A stretch of DNA of 64,000 nucleotides. Origin: Bog-756 sp963777665. GTDB taxonomy: Bacteria; Actinomycetota; Acidimicrobiia; Acidimicrobiales; RAAP-2. Positions 8,553-18,067 of the stretch are shown one piece after another (the first letter of the stretch is position 1; each line of letters starts with the position of its first letter). The DNA lies in assembly GCA_963777665.1 (NCBI GenBank), contig CAVZRJ010000001.1, positions 682,001 to 746,000 on the forward strand, in the 5' to 3' direction. The translations under genes and the position numbers were made by a program. The notes beneath the pieces are model-generated. The model worked only from the letters and a program-made list of their open reading frames with translations. It was not told the origin of the DNA and did not search any database.

Positions 8553-11027
8553 TCAGTCCTTCTTGCCGGGGAGGATCCGGTACACGTCGTAGACCGCGTC
8601 GAGGTGACGGATCAGGTTGAGCACCGACTCCAGATGGGCGGGGTCGGCCAGCTCGACATCGAAGCGCATACGGCTGATCCGGTCGGAGTCGGTCTGGGTG
8701 TTGGCGCTCACGATGTTGAGGTGGTGCTCGGAGACCACCTTGGTCACGTCGGCGAGCAAGCGTGACCGGTCGATGGCCACCACCTCGATGGTCGCCACGA
8801 AGACGCCGGAGGAGCGGTGGTCCCACTCCACCTCGATGAGCCGCTCGCGCGACCGGCTGGCCAGGGAGGCCGCGTTGGCACAGTCCGCGCGGTGGACCGA
8901 CACCCCCCGTCCACGGGTCACGAACCCGACGATCTCGTCCCCGGGGACCGGGGTGCAGCAGCGGGAGAGCCGCACCATCAGGTCGTCGAGCCCCTCCACG
9001 TAGACCCCGACCGCCGAACCACGTCCCGGCCGGGCCGCGGTCGGCTGCTGGCGGGCGGTGACCGGGAGCTGTTCCTCGTAGACCCCGCCGCGCAGATCTC
9101 GCAGGATGCGCTGGGCCACCGCGCGGGCCGAGATCCGGTTGTCGCCGATCGCCGCGTGCAACGCGTCGATGTCGGCGTAGTTCATGGTCACGGCCAGCTC
9201 GGCGAGGGCGCGCTCCGACGCCAGCTTCTGGACGGGGAGACCCTCCCGCCGGAGCTCCTTGATCAGCTCCTCCCGCCCGAGCTCGATGGCGTCCTCACGG
9301 CGCTCCCGGGAGAACCACTGGCGGATCTTGGTCCGGGCCCGCGAGGAGGCGACGATGCCCAACCAGTCCCGGGACGGTCCCGCGGTCGGCGCCTTCGAGG
9401 TGAAGATCTCCACCGTGTCCGCCGAGTTGAGCTTGGTCTCGAGCGGGACCAGGCGGCCGTTCACCTTGGCCCCGATGCACCGGTGCCCGACCTCGGTGTG
9501 GATGCTGTAGGCGAAGTCGACCGGAGTGGCATTGGCGGTCAGTGCGATGACCTTGCCCTTCGGGGTGAAGACGTAGACCTCGTCCTCCTCGAGGTCGAGC
9601 TTGAGCGCCTCGAGGAACTCGATCGGATCGGTCGTCTCGTTCTGGAAGTCGACGATCCGCTGCATCCACTCGATCTCGGCGGTGGTCGACGAGGTCTCCT
9701 TGGCCAGCGCATGGCGTTCCGCCCGTCGGTCGCGCTCGGCGAGGTCGGCGCGCGTGGTGGGGGTGGTCCCCGGGGACTTCTGGCCGTGGTCCTTGCGGCC
9801 GCCCTCTCCCTTCTTGGCGCGACCCTTGCGCGGTCGGATGTCGAGGCCACCGGGCCCGGGGTCTGCCGTGGGTCCCCCGCCGGTCCCCGGGCGATCGGGC
9901 CGACCCGGGTTCTCCTTGTACCCCCAGTGGGCGGCGATGCCGTACTCGGCCCGGCGGTGCATCTCGTGGGTCCGGACCTGGACCTCGATCGGCTTCCCGT
10001 CGAGGCCGATGACCGTGGTGTGGAGCGACTGGTAGAGATTGAACTTGGGCGAATTGATGTAGTCCTTGAACCGTCCCTGGACCGGGGGCCAGATGGCGTG
10101 GATCGAGCCCAGTGCCGCCCAGCAGTCCTTGTCCGACTCGACGATCACCCGGATCCCCACCAGGTCGTAGAGCTCGTCGAACTCCTTGCCGCGGACGACC
10201 ATCTTCTCGTAGATGCTCCAGAGGTGCTTCGGTCGCCCGGTGACCTCGGCGGTCAGGCCGGAGGCGGCCAGGCGCTCGCGCACCGAGACCAGCACCCTGG
10301 CCAGGAATTCGTCGCGCAGGGGGGCCCGGCTGGCCACCATCTGTTCGATCTCGGCGTACCGCTTGGGGTGGAGGGTGGCAAAGGCCAGGTCCTCGAGCTG
10401 CCACTTGACCTCCTGGATGCCCAGCCGGTGGGCCAGGGGGGCGTAGATGTCCAGGGTCTCCTGCGCGGTGCGGCGCTGTTTCCACTCCGGCATGACCGCG
10501 AGGGTCCGCATGTTGTGGAGACGGTCGGCCAGCTTGATGATGAGGACCCGCCAGTCGTCGGCCATCGCCACCAGCATCTTGCGCACCGTGGCCGCCTGCT
10601 GGGCCTCCTTCGAGTCGAACTGGAGACGGTCGAGCTTGGTCACCCCCTCCACGATGAGGGCGACCGACGGCCCGAAGTCGCGCTCGATGAGCTCGGTGGT
10701 GACCCCGGTGTCCTCCACCGCGTCATGGAGGAGGGCGGCGGCCACCGTCTGGGCGTCGAGGCCGAGGTCCGCGACGATCCCGGCGACAGCGATCGGATGG
10801 GTGATGTAGGCCTCGCCGGATCGACGCAACTGGCCGGCATGGGCGACCGTGGCCGTCTCCGCGGCGCGGATGATGATCGAGGTGTCGTCCGCCGGGTGAC
10901 GTCGCAGGAAGGCGTCGATGACCGGCCCCAGCAGCTCGGCCTCGGCGGGCGGGAGCGACGACCCGCGGAGGACCGCGTCGCCGGTCCCTGCGGTCCCCCC
11001 CGCGGGGACTGGTGTGGCCAGAGCCAT
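8553..11027 (-). CDS. relA: Bifunctional (p)ppGpp synthetase/hydrolase
   Basis: An 824-residue long RelA/SpoT homologue. The HD hydrolase domain (about 55-210) shows HPIAVAGIVADLGLD and LLHDAVEDTGVT. The synthetase domain (about 250-370) has GRFKDYINSPKFNLYQSLHT; the RFKD motif is typical of bifunctional enzymes. The TGS domain is near 475-540 (EVYVFTPKGKVIALTANATP), then a zinc-finger-like region (RCCTPVPGDEIVGF) and a C-terminal ACT domain. An unusual Gly/Pro/Lys-rich linker of about 80 residues lies between synthetase and TGS domains (about 375-455). It precedes hisS by seven bases. In M. tuberculosis apt lies between secF and relA; here there is none. Confidence 0.96.
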   Translation of the reverse strand: MALATPVPAGGTAGTGDAVLRGSSLPPAEAELLGPVIDAFLRRHPADDTSIIIRAAETATVAHAGQLRRSGEAYITHPIAVAGIVADLGLDAQTVAAALLHDAVEDTGVTTELIERDFGPSVALIVEGVTKLDRLQFDSKEAQQAATVRKMLVAMADDWRVLIIKLADRLHNMRTLAVMPEWKQRRTAQETLDIYAPLAHRLGIQEVKWQLEDLAFATLHPKRYAEIEQMVASRAPLRDEFLARVLVSVRERLAASGLTAEVTGRPKHLWSIYEKMVVRGKEFDELYDLVGIRVIVESDKDCWAALGSIHAIWPPVQGRFKDYINSPKFNLYQSLHTTVIGLDGKPIEVQVRTHEMHRRAEYGIAAHWGYKENPGRPDRPGTGGGPTADPGPGGLDIRPRKGRAKKGEGGRKDHGQKSPGTTPTTRADLAERDRRAERHALAKETSSTTAEIEWMQRIVDFQNETTDPIEFLEALKLDLEEDEVYVFTPKGKVIALTANATPVDFAYSIHTEVGHRCIGAKVNGRLVPLETKLNSADTVEIFTSKAPTAGPSRDWLGIVASSRARTKIRQWFSRERREDAIELGREELIKELRREGLPVQKLASERALAELAVTMNYADIDALHAAIGDNRISARAVAQRILRDLRGGVYEEQLPVTARQQPTAARPGRGSAVGVYVEGLDDLMVRLSRCCTPVPGDEIVGFVTRGRGVSVHRADCANAASLASRSRERLIEVEWDHRSSGVFVATIEVVAIDRSRLLADVTKVVSEHHLNIVSANTQTDSDRISRMRFDVELADPAHLESVLNLIRHLDAVYDVYRILPGKKD

Positions 11028-11104
11028 CCCTACACGGTACCCGGGTGGGCACCCCGAACGGTGCGCCGGTCAGCCCGGTGACCTGGCGGGAAGGTCCGAA
11101 CGGT

Positions 11105-12565
11105 TCAGCGCCGCTTGCCCTTGCCCTTGCCCTTCCCCTTGCGTGGTCGCGGGGGAGGACGGTTGCCGGCGGGCCGGGTCGACCCTGAAGCGGACGGACC
11201 GGTCCCCCCGGTGCGTGCGGCGCCGGCCGACCCCACCTCCTTCGCTCCGCCGACGGCCGTGGCGGCGACCGCTGCGGCTGCCGCCGGCCCGGCGGACCGT
11301 TTCGACGACTTGCCCTGGCCGGGCCGGATGACCCCGGTGGACGTCCGGGCCTTCGACGAGCCGCGCCCGCTGCCGCTGCCACCGGCGGCACCGGCCAGCG
11401 CCGCAGCGGCAGCCGGGGTCAGCGCGGGCCCGCGTTCTCCCCGTGCCTCGAGCCGCTGGCGGATGGTCACATAACGGGACTCCCGCTCCTTCATGAGGGC
11501 GAGCAGTGGCGAGGCGATGAAGATCGACGAGTAGGCGCCGCTGGTCAGACCGATGACCAGGGCCAGGCCGAAGCTCTGGAGCGTCTGGGCACCCAGCAGC
11601 ACCGAGCCGATGAGCAGCACGGAGAGCACGGGGATGATCGCGACGAGCGACGTGTTGATGGACCTGGCCAGGGTCTGGTTCATCGAGAGGTTGACCATGT
11701 CCGAGTAGGTGATCCGGCCCGACGCCCCGAGCCCCTGGGAGTTGTCCCGGATCCGGTCGAAGACGACGACGGTGTCGTAGAGCGAGTAGCCGAGCACCGT
11801 GAGCACGGCGATCACCGTGTCCGGGGTGACCAGGAAGCCGAAGATCGAATAGATGCCGAGCACGATGAGGACGTCGTGGATCACGGCCACGATGGCGGCG
11901 ACCGCCATCTTGAACTCGAAGCGCAGGGAGATGTACGCGGTCACCGCGATGAAGAAGACGATGAGCGCCTCGATGGCCTTCTTGGTGACCTGTCCGCCCC
12001 AGGTCGACCCGACCTCGGTGAAGCTCACGTCGTTCGGATTGCTCAGGTGGGCCGCGCTGGCCAACGCGTCCTGGACCTTGGTCTCGATCGCCTGGCGCTG
12101 GGTGGCCGACTTCGAGTTGAGGTCGACGGTGACCTGGATCTGCTTCTGGTGGTTGAGCTGGTTGGTGAGCTGGACCACCGTGGGCTGCGAGATGCCGGCC
12201 CCCTCGACCGCCGTGGTGGCCTGCGGGACGGTCAGCGTCTGGGACGAGACGATCCAGGACTGCCCGCCCTTGAAGTCGATCCCCTCGTTGAGGCCGCGCG
12301 TCCCGAGCGAGATGACCCCGAGCACGATGATCAGGGCGGAGACCCCGAACCACCATCGCCGGTTGCCGATGAAGTCGAACGAGGTCTCGCCGCGATAGAG
12401 GCGCAGGAAGGCGTTGGGCCGCTTCTCCCCGGCGGCCTCGGCCGTCTCCAGCTCCGCGGCGTGCGCGAGCTCCTCGTCGAACGCCTCCTCGAGCTCCTCC
12501 TCGGGGGACTCGAGCTCCTCGACCTCGTCGACGGTCGTGCCGTCGCCGTCGCGGTCCGGGGTCAT
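11105..12565 (-). CDS. secF: Protein translocase subunit SecF
   Basis: A 486-residue inner-membrane subunit that, with SecD, uses the proton gradient to help protein export. Residues 1-60 are a Glu-rich cytoplasmic leader. Six transmembrane helices follow, with the periplasmic P1 loop starting LNEGIDFKGGQSWIV and the conserved YDTVVVFDRIRDN segment near 250. Beyond residue 375 the protein has a tail of about 110 residues rich in Ala, Gly, Ser and Lys that ends KGKGKGKGKRR. Basic SecF tails are frequent in actinobacteria. The ATG overlaps the secD stop (ATGA, 12562-12565), so translation is coupled. Confidence 0.95.
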   Translation of the reverse strand: MTPDRDGDGTTVDEVEELESPEEELEEAFDEELAHAAELETAEAAGEKRPNAFLRLYRGETSFDFIGNRRWWFGVSALIIVLGVISLGTRGLNEGIDFKGGQSWIVSSQTLTVPQATTAVEGAGISQPTVVQLTNQLNHQKQIQVTVDLNSKSATQRQAIETKVQDALASAAHLSNPNDVSFTEVGSTWGGQVTKKAIEALIVFFIAVTAYISLRFEFKMAVAAIVAVIHDVLIVLGIYSIFGFLVTPDTVIAVLTVLGYSLYDTVVVFDRIRDNSQGLGASGRITYSDMVNLSMNQTLARSINTSLVAIIPVLSVLLIGSVLLGAQTLQSFGLALVIGLTSGAYSSIFIASPLLALMKERESRYVTIRQRLEARGERGPALTPAAAAALAGAAGGSGSGRGSSKARTSTGVIRPGQGKSSKRSAGPAAAAAVAATAVGGAKEVGSAGAARTGGTGPSASGSTRPAGNRPPPRPRKGKGKGKGKRR

Positions 12566-14073
12566 GTGAGCGCCTCCGCGTGGACGCCGAGGCCGCGGGC
12601 GACCCCCATGTTCTTGGCCTCCGTCGCGCTCCGGCTCCGGCCGAGCAGGATCACGAACGGGCGGGTGAAGAAGTAGGTCACGATGACGTCGAGGATGGTC
12701 GAGATGCCGAGGAAGAGGGCGAAGCCCTGCACCGGTCCGAGCGAGAGCTCATAGAGGATCACCGCGCCGAGGAAGGACACGAAGTCGGCCGCGAGCACGG
12801 TGCGGAAGGCGCTCTTGAACCCGCGGTCCACGCTGGTCCGCACGGTACGGCCCGAGCGGGCCTCGTCCTTCAGGCGCTCGAAGTAGACGATGTAGGAGTC
12901 GACCGTGATGCCGATCGAGACGATGATGCCGATCACGCCGGCGAGGTCGATGGTGGTGTTGAGGGCCTGTCCCATGATGGCGATGATCGACCAGAGCAGT
13001 GCCCCGGTCACCGCGAGGCCGGCGACCACCACCACGCCGAGGAGGCGGTAGTAGAAGATCGTGTAGAGCATGACCAGCGCCAGGCCGAAGAGGCCGGAGA
13101 TGAGGCCGGCCTGCAACGAGGACTTGCCCAGGGTGGGCGAGACGGTCTGCACGGTCAGGCGGTCGAGCTTGACGGGCAGAGCCCCGAAGTTGAGGTCTGC
13201 GGCGAGCGTCTTGGCCTGGTCCTCGGTGAAGCTCCCCGAGATCTGCACGTTACCGTTGAAGGGGGTGAAGGTGGCCTGCCCGGGCTGGGTGTTGGGGGCG
13301 GTGATCACCTGGCCGTCGAGGTCGACCGCGATGATTGCGTGGAACTGTTGCTGGGCGAGGGTGTCCCATGCCTGGCTCCCCGCCGAGTTGAGGGAGAGGT
13401 TGACCACCCATGCCCCGCTGTTGACCTGGGCGGTCGCCGAGTGCACCCCGGTGCCCGAGAGGCCGGCCGGGCCGAGGACGTAGCGCCCGTTGATCGCCGC
13501 GGCCCCGACGCCCGGCAGGAGGACCGTCGAGTGCTCCTTGTCGTTCGCCGAGGTCGTGGTGGCGTAGGGGGTGAACTGGGGGTCGGGGGGTACATTCCGG
13601 GTGGCCTGCTGCGTGCTCGTGTTGACGGCGAGGTTGGCGGAGGTGAGCTGCGAGGCCGCTGCGCAGGGGGTCGGGAGCGGGCCGGGCAACGGCTTCTGAC
13701 CCTTGGGCACCTGGAGGGTGTCCGCATAGCAGAGGGCAGGCCGGAAGAACAGCTGTCCGGTGTTGCCGAGGGTGGCCAGGATCTGCTGGGAGTTCTTGGC
13801 CCCGGGCACCGAGACGGCAATTTGATTCTTTCCCTGACTTGCCACGGTGGCACCGCTCGTCCCGTTGCCGACCCGGTTGTTGAGGATGGTCACGATCGTG
13901 TCGAGCTCGGCGGAGTTGACCGGGGTGTGGGTCTGGTAGACGACCGAGAGCCCGCCGTCGAGGTCGAGGCCGAGCTTGGGAGACCAGCCCTTGGCAAGGG
14001 TGACGCTCAGCAGGATGACCGCGATGGCGACCACGGCGGTGAGGCTGATCCAGAGGTCGCGCTTGTCCTTCAT
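12562..14073 (-). CDS. secD: Protein translocase subunit SecD
   Basis: A 503-residue membrane protein with an N-terminal helix (residues 7-27), the KLGLDLDGGLSVVYQT signature of SecD, a large extracytoplasmic P1 domain (about 40-330), then five further helices. The conserved helix GVIGIIVSIGITVDSYIVYF followed by ERLKDEARSG is present. The P1 region contains a low-complexity insert around residues 110-200 where actinobacterial SecD proteins vary. It lies six bases downstream of yajC and overlaps secF by four bases, forming the classical yajC-secD-secF operon. Confidence 0.95.
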   Translation of the reverse strand: MKDKRDLWISLTAVVAIAVILLSVTLAKGWSPKLGLDLDGGLSVVYQTHTPVNSAELDTIVTILNNRVGNGTSGATVASQGKNQIAVSVPGAKNSQQILATLGNTGQLFFRPALCYADTLQVPKGQKPLPGPLPTPCAAASQLTSANLAVNTSTQQATRNVPPDPQFTPYATTTSANDKEHSTVLLPGVGAAAINGRYVLGPAGLSGTGVHSATAQVNSGAWVVNLSLNSAGSQAWDTLAQQQFHAIIAVDLDGQVITAPNTQPGQATFTPFNGNVQISGSFTEDQAKTLAADLNFGALPVKLDRLTVQTVSPTLGKSSLQAGLISGLFGLALVMLYTIFYYRLLGVVVVAGLAVTGALLWSIIAIMGQALNTTIDLAGVIGIIVSIGITVDSYIVYFERLKDEARSGRTVRTSVDRGFKSAFRTVLAADFVSFLGAVILYELSLGPVQGFALFLGISTILDVIVTYFFTRPFVILLGRSRSATEAKNMGVARGLGVHAEALT

Positions 14074-14079
14074 GGCTGG

Positions 14080-14565
14080 TCAGGCCGCAGGGGAGCCGTC
14101 GGCCCCGCTGGACTCGTCGTGTCCGTCCTTCCGGTGGTCGGTCTGGCTGTCGTGCTCCTCGTGCTCCTCGTGGGCTCCGCCGTCGGCGTCCGACGGGTCT
14201 TCGTCGTGGGCCTCGGAGTCGTCCTCTGCGTCGTCGACCACCGGCACGGATGGCTCGAGCTTGCGGAGCACATAGGGCCGGAGCACCACGAACGAGGCGC
14301 CCACGCTGGTCTCGAGGGTGATCCGGTCGCCGTCGATGTCGATCACGTGACCCACGATGCCGCCGGCCGTCACCACCTCGTCACCCAGCTCGAAGGCATT
14401 GGAGCGCTCCCGGAGGGCCTTGGCCTTGCGCTGCTGGGGGCGGTAGATGAAGAAGTAGGCGCCCACCCCGACGATGAGCAGGATGTAGATGAACGACGAC
14501 CCGCTCTGGTTCGTCTTCGATGTCGCACCGGCCAGGGCCCCGACCAGGCTCGGGACGTCAGGCAT
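14080..14565 (-). CDS. yajC: Preprotein translocase subunit YajC
   Basis: A 161-residue protein. One membrane helix (about 22-40, SFIYILLIVGVGAYFFIYRP) is followed by the YajC signature QQRKAKALRERSNAFELGDE and VVTAGGIVGHV. It associates with SecDF. Residues about 105-161 form an Asp/Glu/His-rich tail (EDDSEAHDEDPSDADG and similar) that is longer than in E. coli YajC and highly acidic. The chosen start is ATG 14565 (MPDVPSLVGALAG); longer frames upstream have no homology. The tgt gene ends 82 bases upstream. Confidence 0.92.
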   Translation of the reverse strand: MPDVPSLVGALAGATSKTNQSGSSFIYILLIVGVGAYFFIYRPQQRKAKALRERSNAFELGDEVVTAGGIVGHVIDIDGDRITLETSVGASFVVLRPYVLRKLEPSVPVVDDAEDDSEAHDEDPSDADGGAHEEHEEHDSQTDHRKDGHDESSGADGSPAA

Positions 14566-14647
14566 CGTGCGGTGGAAGAAGGGGGTCGGCGGTCGGCACA
14601 GCGCCACGACTGTAGCCCAGGGTCGCCCGGCGGACGGGCCGGCGGCC

Positions 14648-15763
14648 TCAGTGCTCCCATCGGTCGGCGATCCGGGCACGGAGCGCGTCGAACTCCCCGT
14701 GCGAGATGGCATCTCGGGCCTGGTCCATGAGATCGAGCACGTAGGTCAGGTTGTGCAGGCTGAGCAGGCGCCAGGCGGTCGGCTCCCCGACCGAGAGCAG
14801 GTGCCGGAGATACCCCCGCGACCACCGGGCACACGTCGGGCACCGACACGACGGGTCGATCGGGGCGTCGTCCGTGGCGTGCACGGCATTGCGGAGGTTG
14901 ATCCGTCCGGCGCTCGTCCACAGGGCACCGTGTCGGGCCAGCCGGGTCGGGGCCACGCAGTCGAACTGGTCGACCCCGAGGGCGATCGCCTCGAGCATCC
15001 CGACAGGGTCGCCGACCCCCATCAGGTAGCGGGGACGATCGGCCGGCAGCCTGGGCACGGTCACGGCGAGTGTCTCGAGCATGGCCTGGCGCGGCTCGCC
15101 CACCGAGAGGCCCCCGATGCCGTAGCCGTCGAGGTCGAGGGCGACCGTGCGGTCCGCGCTCTCGGTCCTGAGGATCGCGTCGGTCCCGCCCTGGACCACC
15201 CCGAACAGCGCCTGTCGTTCCGGCCGGGCCTCGAGCCGGGCGTGGTGACCCCGGGCCCGCTCGGCCCATGCCGCGGTGCGCTCGACAGCCAGTCGGAGCG
15301 CCTCGGTGGTGGCCGGCAGGGTCGCGCAGACGTCGAGCACCATCTGGATGTCGGCGCCGATCAGGCCCTGGGCCTCGACGGCGGACTCGGGGGTCATCCG
15401 GGTCACCGAGCCGTCGTAGACCGACCGGAAGGTGACCCCGTCGTCGTCGACCGTCGGACGCAGCGAGTGGACCTGGAACCCACCGGAGTCGGTGAGGGTG
15501 TGCCCGCCCCAGCCGGTGAACCGGTGGAGTCCGCCGAGCGCGGCGACCACCCGGGCTCCGGGCCGGAGGAGGAGGTGGTAGGTGTTGGCCAGCACCACCT
15601 CCGCCCCGAGGGTCTCGAGATCGGCGCTGTCGAGCGCCTTGACCACCCCCCTCGTCCCGACCGGCATGAAGGCCGGCACCCGGTAGGAACCCCGCTGGGT
15701 CACCACCCGTCCGGTACGTGCCGCGCCGTCGGTCGCGGTGATCTCCACCACCAGGGGGTTCAT
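14648..15763 (-). CDS. tgt: Queuine tRNA-ribosyltransferase (TGT)
   Basis: A 371-residue enzyme that exchanges guanine 34 of GUN-anticodon tRNAs for the queuosine precursor. The motifs are complete: TLTDSGGFQVHSL with the substrate-binding Asp, YLMGVGDPVGMLEAIALGVD with the nucleophile region ending FDCVAPTRLARHG, and the C-terminal zinc site CRCPTCARWSRGYLRHL with a later His (SLHNL). The start ATG 15763 overlaps the queA stop (ATGA), so queA and tgt are coupled. Longer frames extending to 17038 run through queA in another frame and are not coding. No preQ1 synthesis genes are in the window. Confidence 0.95.
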   Translation of the reverse strand: MNPLVVEITATDGAARTGRVVTQRGSYRVPAFMPVGTRGVVKALDSADLETLGAEVVLANTYHLLLRPGARVVAALGGLHRFTGWGGHTLTDSGGFQVHSLRPTVDDDGVTFRSVYDGSVTRMTPESAVEAQGLIGADIQMVLDVCATLPATTEALRLAVERTAAWAERARGHHARLEARPERQALFGVVQGGTDAILRTESADRTVALDLDGYGIGGLSVGEPRQAMLETLAVTVPRLPADRPRYLMGVGDPVGMLEAIALGVDQFDCVAPTRLARHGALWTSAGRINLRNAVHATDDAPIDPSCRCPTCARWSRGYLRHLLSVGEPTAWRLLSLHNLTYVLDLMDQARDAISHGEFDALRARIADRWEH

Positions 15764-16827
15764 GCGAGGCCCACGGCGGGGGGGTCGGATCCCCACCGCG
15801 GCAGGCCCTTTTCGCCGGCGCGCCCGACGATCATGGCGTCGCCGAAGGAGAGGAACCGGTAGCCCGAGGCCAACGCGAGTGCGTAGAGCTCGCGCCAGCA
15901 CGGTCCGCCGAAGGACTCCACCAGGAGCAGGAGGCTCGACCGGGGCAGGTGGAAGTTGGTGACGAGGACGTCGACGACCCGGAACCGGAACTCCCCGTGG
16001 ATGTAGAGGTCGGTCCGTCCGGAGAGGACGCCTGTGGCGGCGGACTCGAGGGCGCGCACGACCGTGGTTCCAACCGCCACCACCCGCTCGGCGTCGCGGC
16101 ACGCGGCCACCGTGCTCGCCGGCACCGTGTAGCGCTCGGTGTGGATCACATGCTCCTCGGCGGTCGGGGCGGTGACCGGGCGGAACGTGTCGAGCCCGAT
16201 GGCCAGGTCCACCCGGGCCACGCGGGCACCCGCTTCGCGGCACTGCGCCAGCAACCCGGGGGTGAAGTGCAGACCGGCCGTCGGGGCGGCCGCCGAGCGG
16301 TCGCCGAGCGCGCGATCGGCGGCATAGACGGTCTGGTAGCGGTCGGGGTCGTCGGGCGGGTGACGGATGTACGGCGGGAGGGGCATCGATCCCGCCCTGC
16401 CCACGACGCCCGGGTCGAGGAGCCGGACCCTCCGGGTCCCCTGGCCGTCGAGCGGGCCGCCCACCTCGACGACAGGACCGGTCGCTGTGCGACCGGGCTC
16501 GACGAGGAGCGAGCCGGCCGGGAGCCGACGACCCGGTCGGACCAGGGCCTCCCACTCGTCCCCGCCCGGGAGGGGCTCGACCAGCAGCACCTCGGCCCGA
16601 CCACCGCCGAGCCTCGACAGGGCCAGCCTGGCAGCCAGCACCCGGGTCTCGTTGACCACGAGCACGTCGCCGGGGCGGAGCAGCGCGGGCAGGTCGGCCA
16701 TCGTGGCGTGCCGGGGAGCCGCCTGCCCATCGATACCGGGACCGACCAGGAGCCGGGCCGCGGAGCGCGGCTCGATCGGCTCCTGCGCGATGGCGGCCTC
16801 GGGCAGTCCGTAGTCGTAGGCATCCAT
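15760..16827 (-). CDS. queA: S-adenosylmethionine:tRNA ribosyltransferase-isomerase
   Basis: A 355-residue QueA that moves the ribosyl moiety of SAM to preQ1-tRNA to make epoxyqueuosine. The N-terminus MDAYDYGLPEAAIAQEPIEP matches the family start, followed by RPGDVLVVNETRVLAARL, PLPPYIRHPPDDPDRYQTVY, AAPTAGLHFTPGLL and FHLPRSSLLLLVESFGG. Start ATG 16827 is chosen by this alignment, although no strong ribosome site is seen. An in-frame ATG at 16938 would add 37 unconserved residues but would place the gene only 27 bases after ruvB. It couples to tgt by ATGA. Confidence 0.94.
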   Translation of the reverse strand: MDAYDYGLPEAAIAQEPIEPRSAARLLVGPGIDGQAAPRHATMADLPALLRPGDVLVVNETRVLAARLALSRLGGGRAEVLLVEPLPGGDEWEALVRPGRRLPAGSLLVEPGRTATGPVVEVGGPLDGQGTRRVRLLDPGVVGRAGSMPLPPYIRHPPDDPDRYQTVYAADRALGDRSAAAPTAGLHFTPGLLAQCREAGARVARVDLAIGLDTFRPVTAPTAEEHVIHTERYTVPASTVAACRDAERVVAVGTTVVRALESAATGVLSGRTDLYIHGEFRFRVVDVLVTNFHLPRSSLLLLVESFGGPCWRELYALALASGYRFLSFGDAMIVGRAGEKGLPRWGSDPPAVGLA

Positions 16828-16965
16828 CGGGGTCCGGTCGGGAGGGGGCGGTGTGCGATGGCCGACCGGTCCGGTGGGCCCCGGTTGGGACCGCTCGTCG
16901 TGGGGCATGGGCACGGGGCCCATGGTGGCACCGTGCACGCCACGGGCACCACGCCCGGGGAACCC

Positions 16966-18067
16966 TCAGTTGGGGTCGGTCGGCGTGGACGGCCAGAGCG
17001 AGGGGGTCTCGACCGGGCTGATCCCGAGGTGGACCCACGCGGCCGGGCCCGGGATCCGGCCCCGCGCGGTCCGTTGGATGAGCCCCTGCTGCAGGAGGTA
17101 CGGCTCGTAGGCCTCCTCGATGGTGTCGGTCTCCTCACCGATGCACTGGGACAGGGTGGTGAGCCCGACCGGGCGACCGGCGAACCGCCGGCAGAGCACG
17201 TCCAGGATGGCCCGGTCGACCTTGTCGAGCCCGAGCGCGTCGACCCCGAAGACGTCCAGTCCGGCGATGGCCGCCTCGGAGGTGACCGTCCCGTCCGCCG
17301 CGGACCTCGACGAAGTCACGCACCCGGCGGAGCAGCCGGTTGGCGACGCGCGGCGTGCCCCGGGACCGTTCGGCGATCCGGCGGGCACCCTCGCTGTCGA
17401 TGGGTACGTGGAGGAGACCGGCCGAGCGGAGCACGATGGCCTGGAGCTCGTCGACGCCGTAGAGGTCGAGTCGTCCGACGAACCCGAACCGGTCGCGCAG
17501 CGGTCCGGCCACCAGTCCGGTCCGCGTGGTCGCCCCGATGAGGCTGAACCGGGGGAGGTCGAGCCGGATGCTGCGGGCCGTCGGGCCCTTGCCGATGAGG
17601 ATGTCGAGCTTGAAGTCCTCCATGGCCGGATAGAGGATCTCCTCGACCGAACGGTGGAGGCGGTGGATCTCGTCGATGAAGAGGACGTCCCCCTCCTGGA
17701 GGTCGGTGAGGAGGGCGGCCAGGTCGCCGGCCCGGACCAGCACCGGGCCCGAGGTCACCCGCAGCCCCACGCCCATCTCGGCGGCGACGATGCCGGCCAG
17801 CGAGGTCTTGCCGAGTCCGGGAGGCCCGGCGAAGAGTAGGTGATCGACCGCCTGGTCGCGCCGCAGGGCGGCCTCGATGACGATCCGGAGGTGCTCGGTG
17901 AGCTGGCCCTGCCCCACGAACTCGTCGAGGGTGCGCGGCCGGAGCCCGACCTCCTCCACCTCCTCGACCGGGCCGGCGCTCGGGTCGACCGGGCGACGCG
18001 GGTCCTCGTCCAGCATCGGTCCCCCACCCGGCGGAGCCAGCACCTCGCGGCGCGCCTCGGCCGTCAT
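16966..18067 (-). CDS. ruvB: Holliday junction helicase RuvB, reading frame broken by one extra base near 17298
   Basis: The AAA+ motor of the RuvABC resolvase. From ATG 18067 the frame gives Walker A FAGPPGLGKTSLAGI, Walker B VLFIDEIHRLHRSVEE, and sensor IGATTRTGLVAGPLRDRFGF up to LLRRVRDFVEV. After that it loses similarity and stops at 17135. The rest (GTVTSEAAIAGLDVFG, then PVGLTTLSQCIGEETDTIEE, YEPYLLQQGLIQRTARGR) lies in another frame down to 16966. Removing one C at 17298-17299 restores EVRADGTVTSEA and one frame of 366 residues, the usual length. Either the base is a sequencing or assembly error or the gene is recently inactivated. The ATG overlaps the ruvA stop. Confidence 0.9.
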
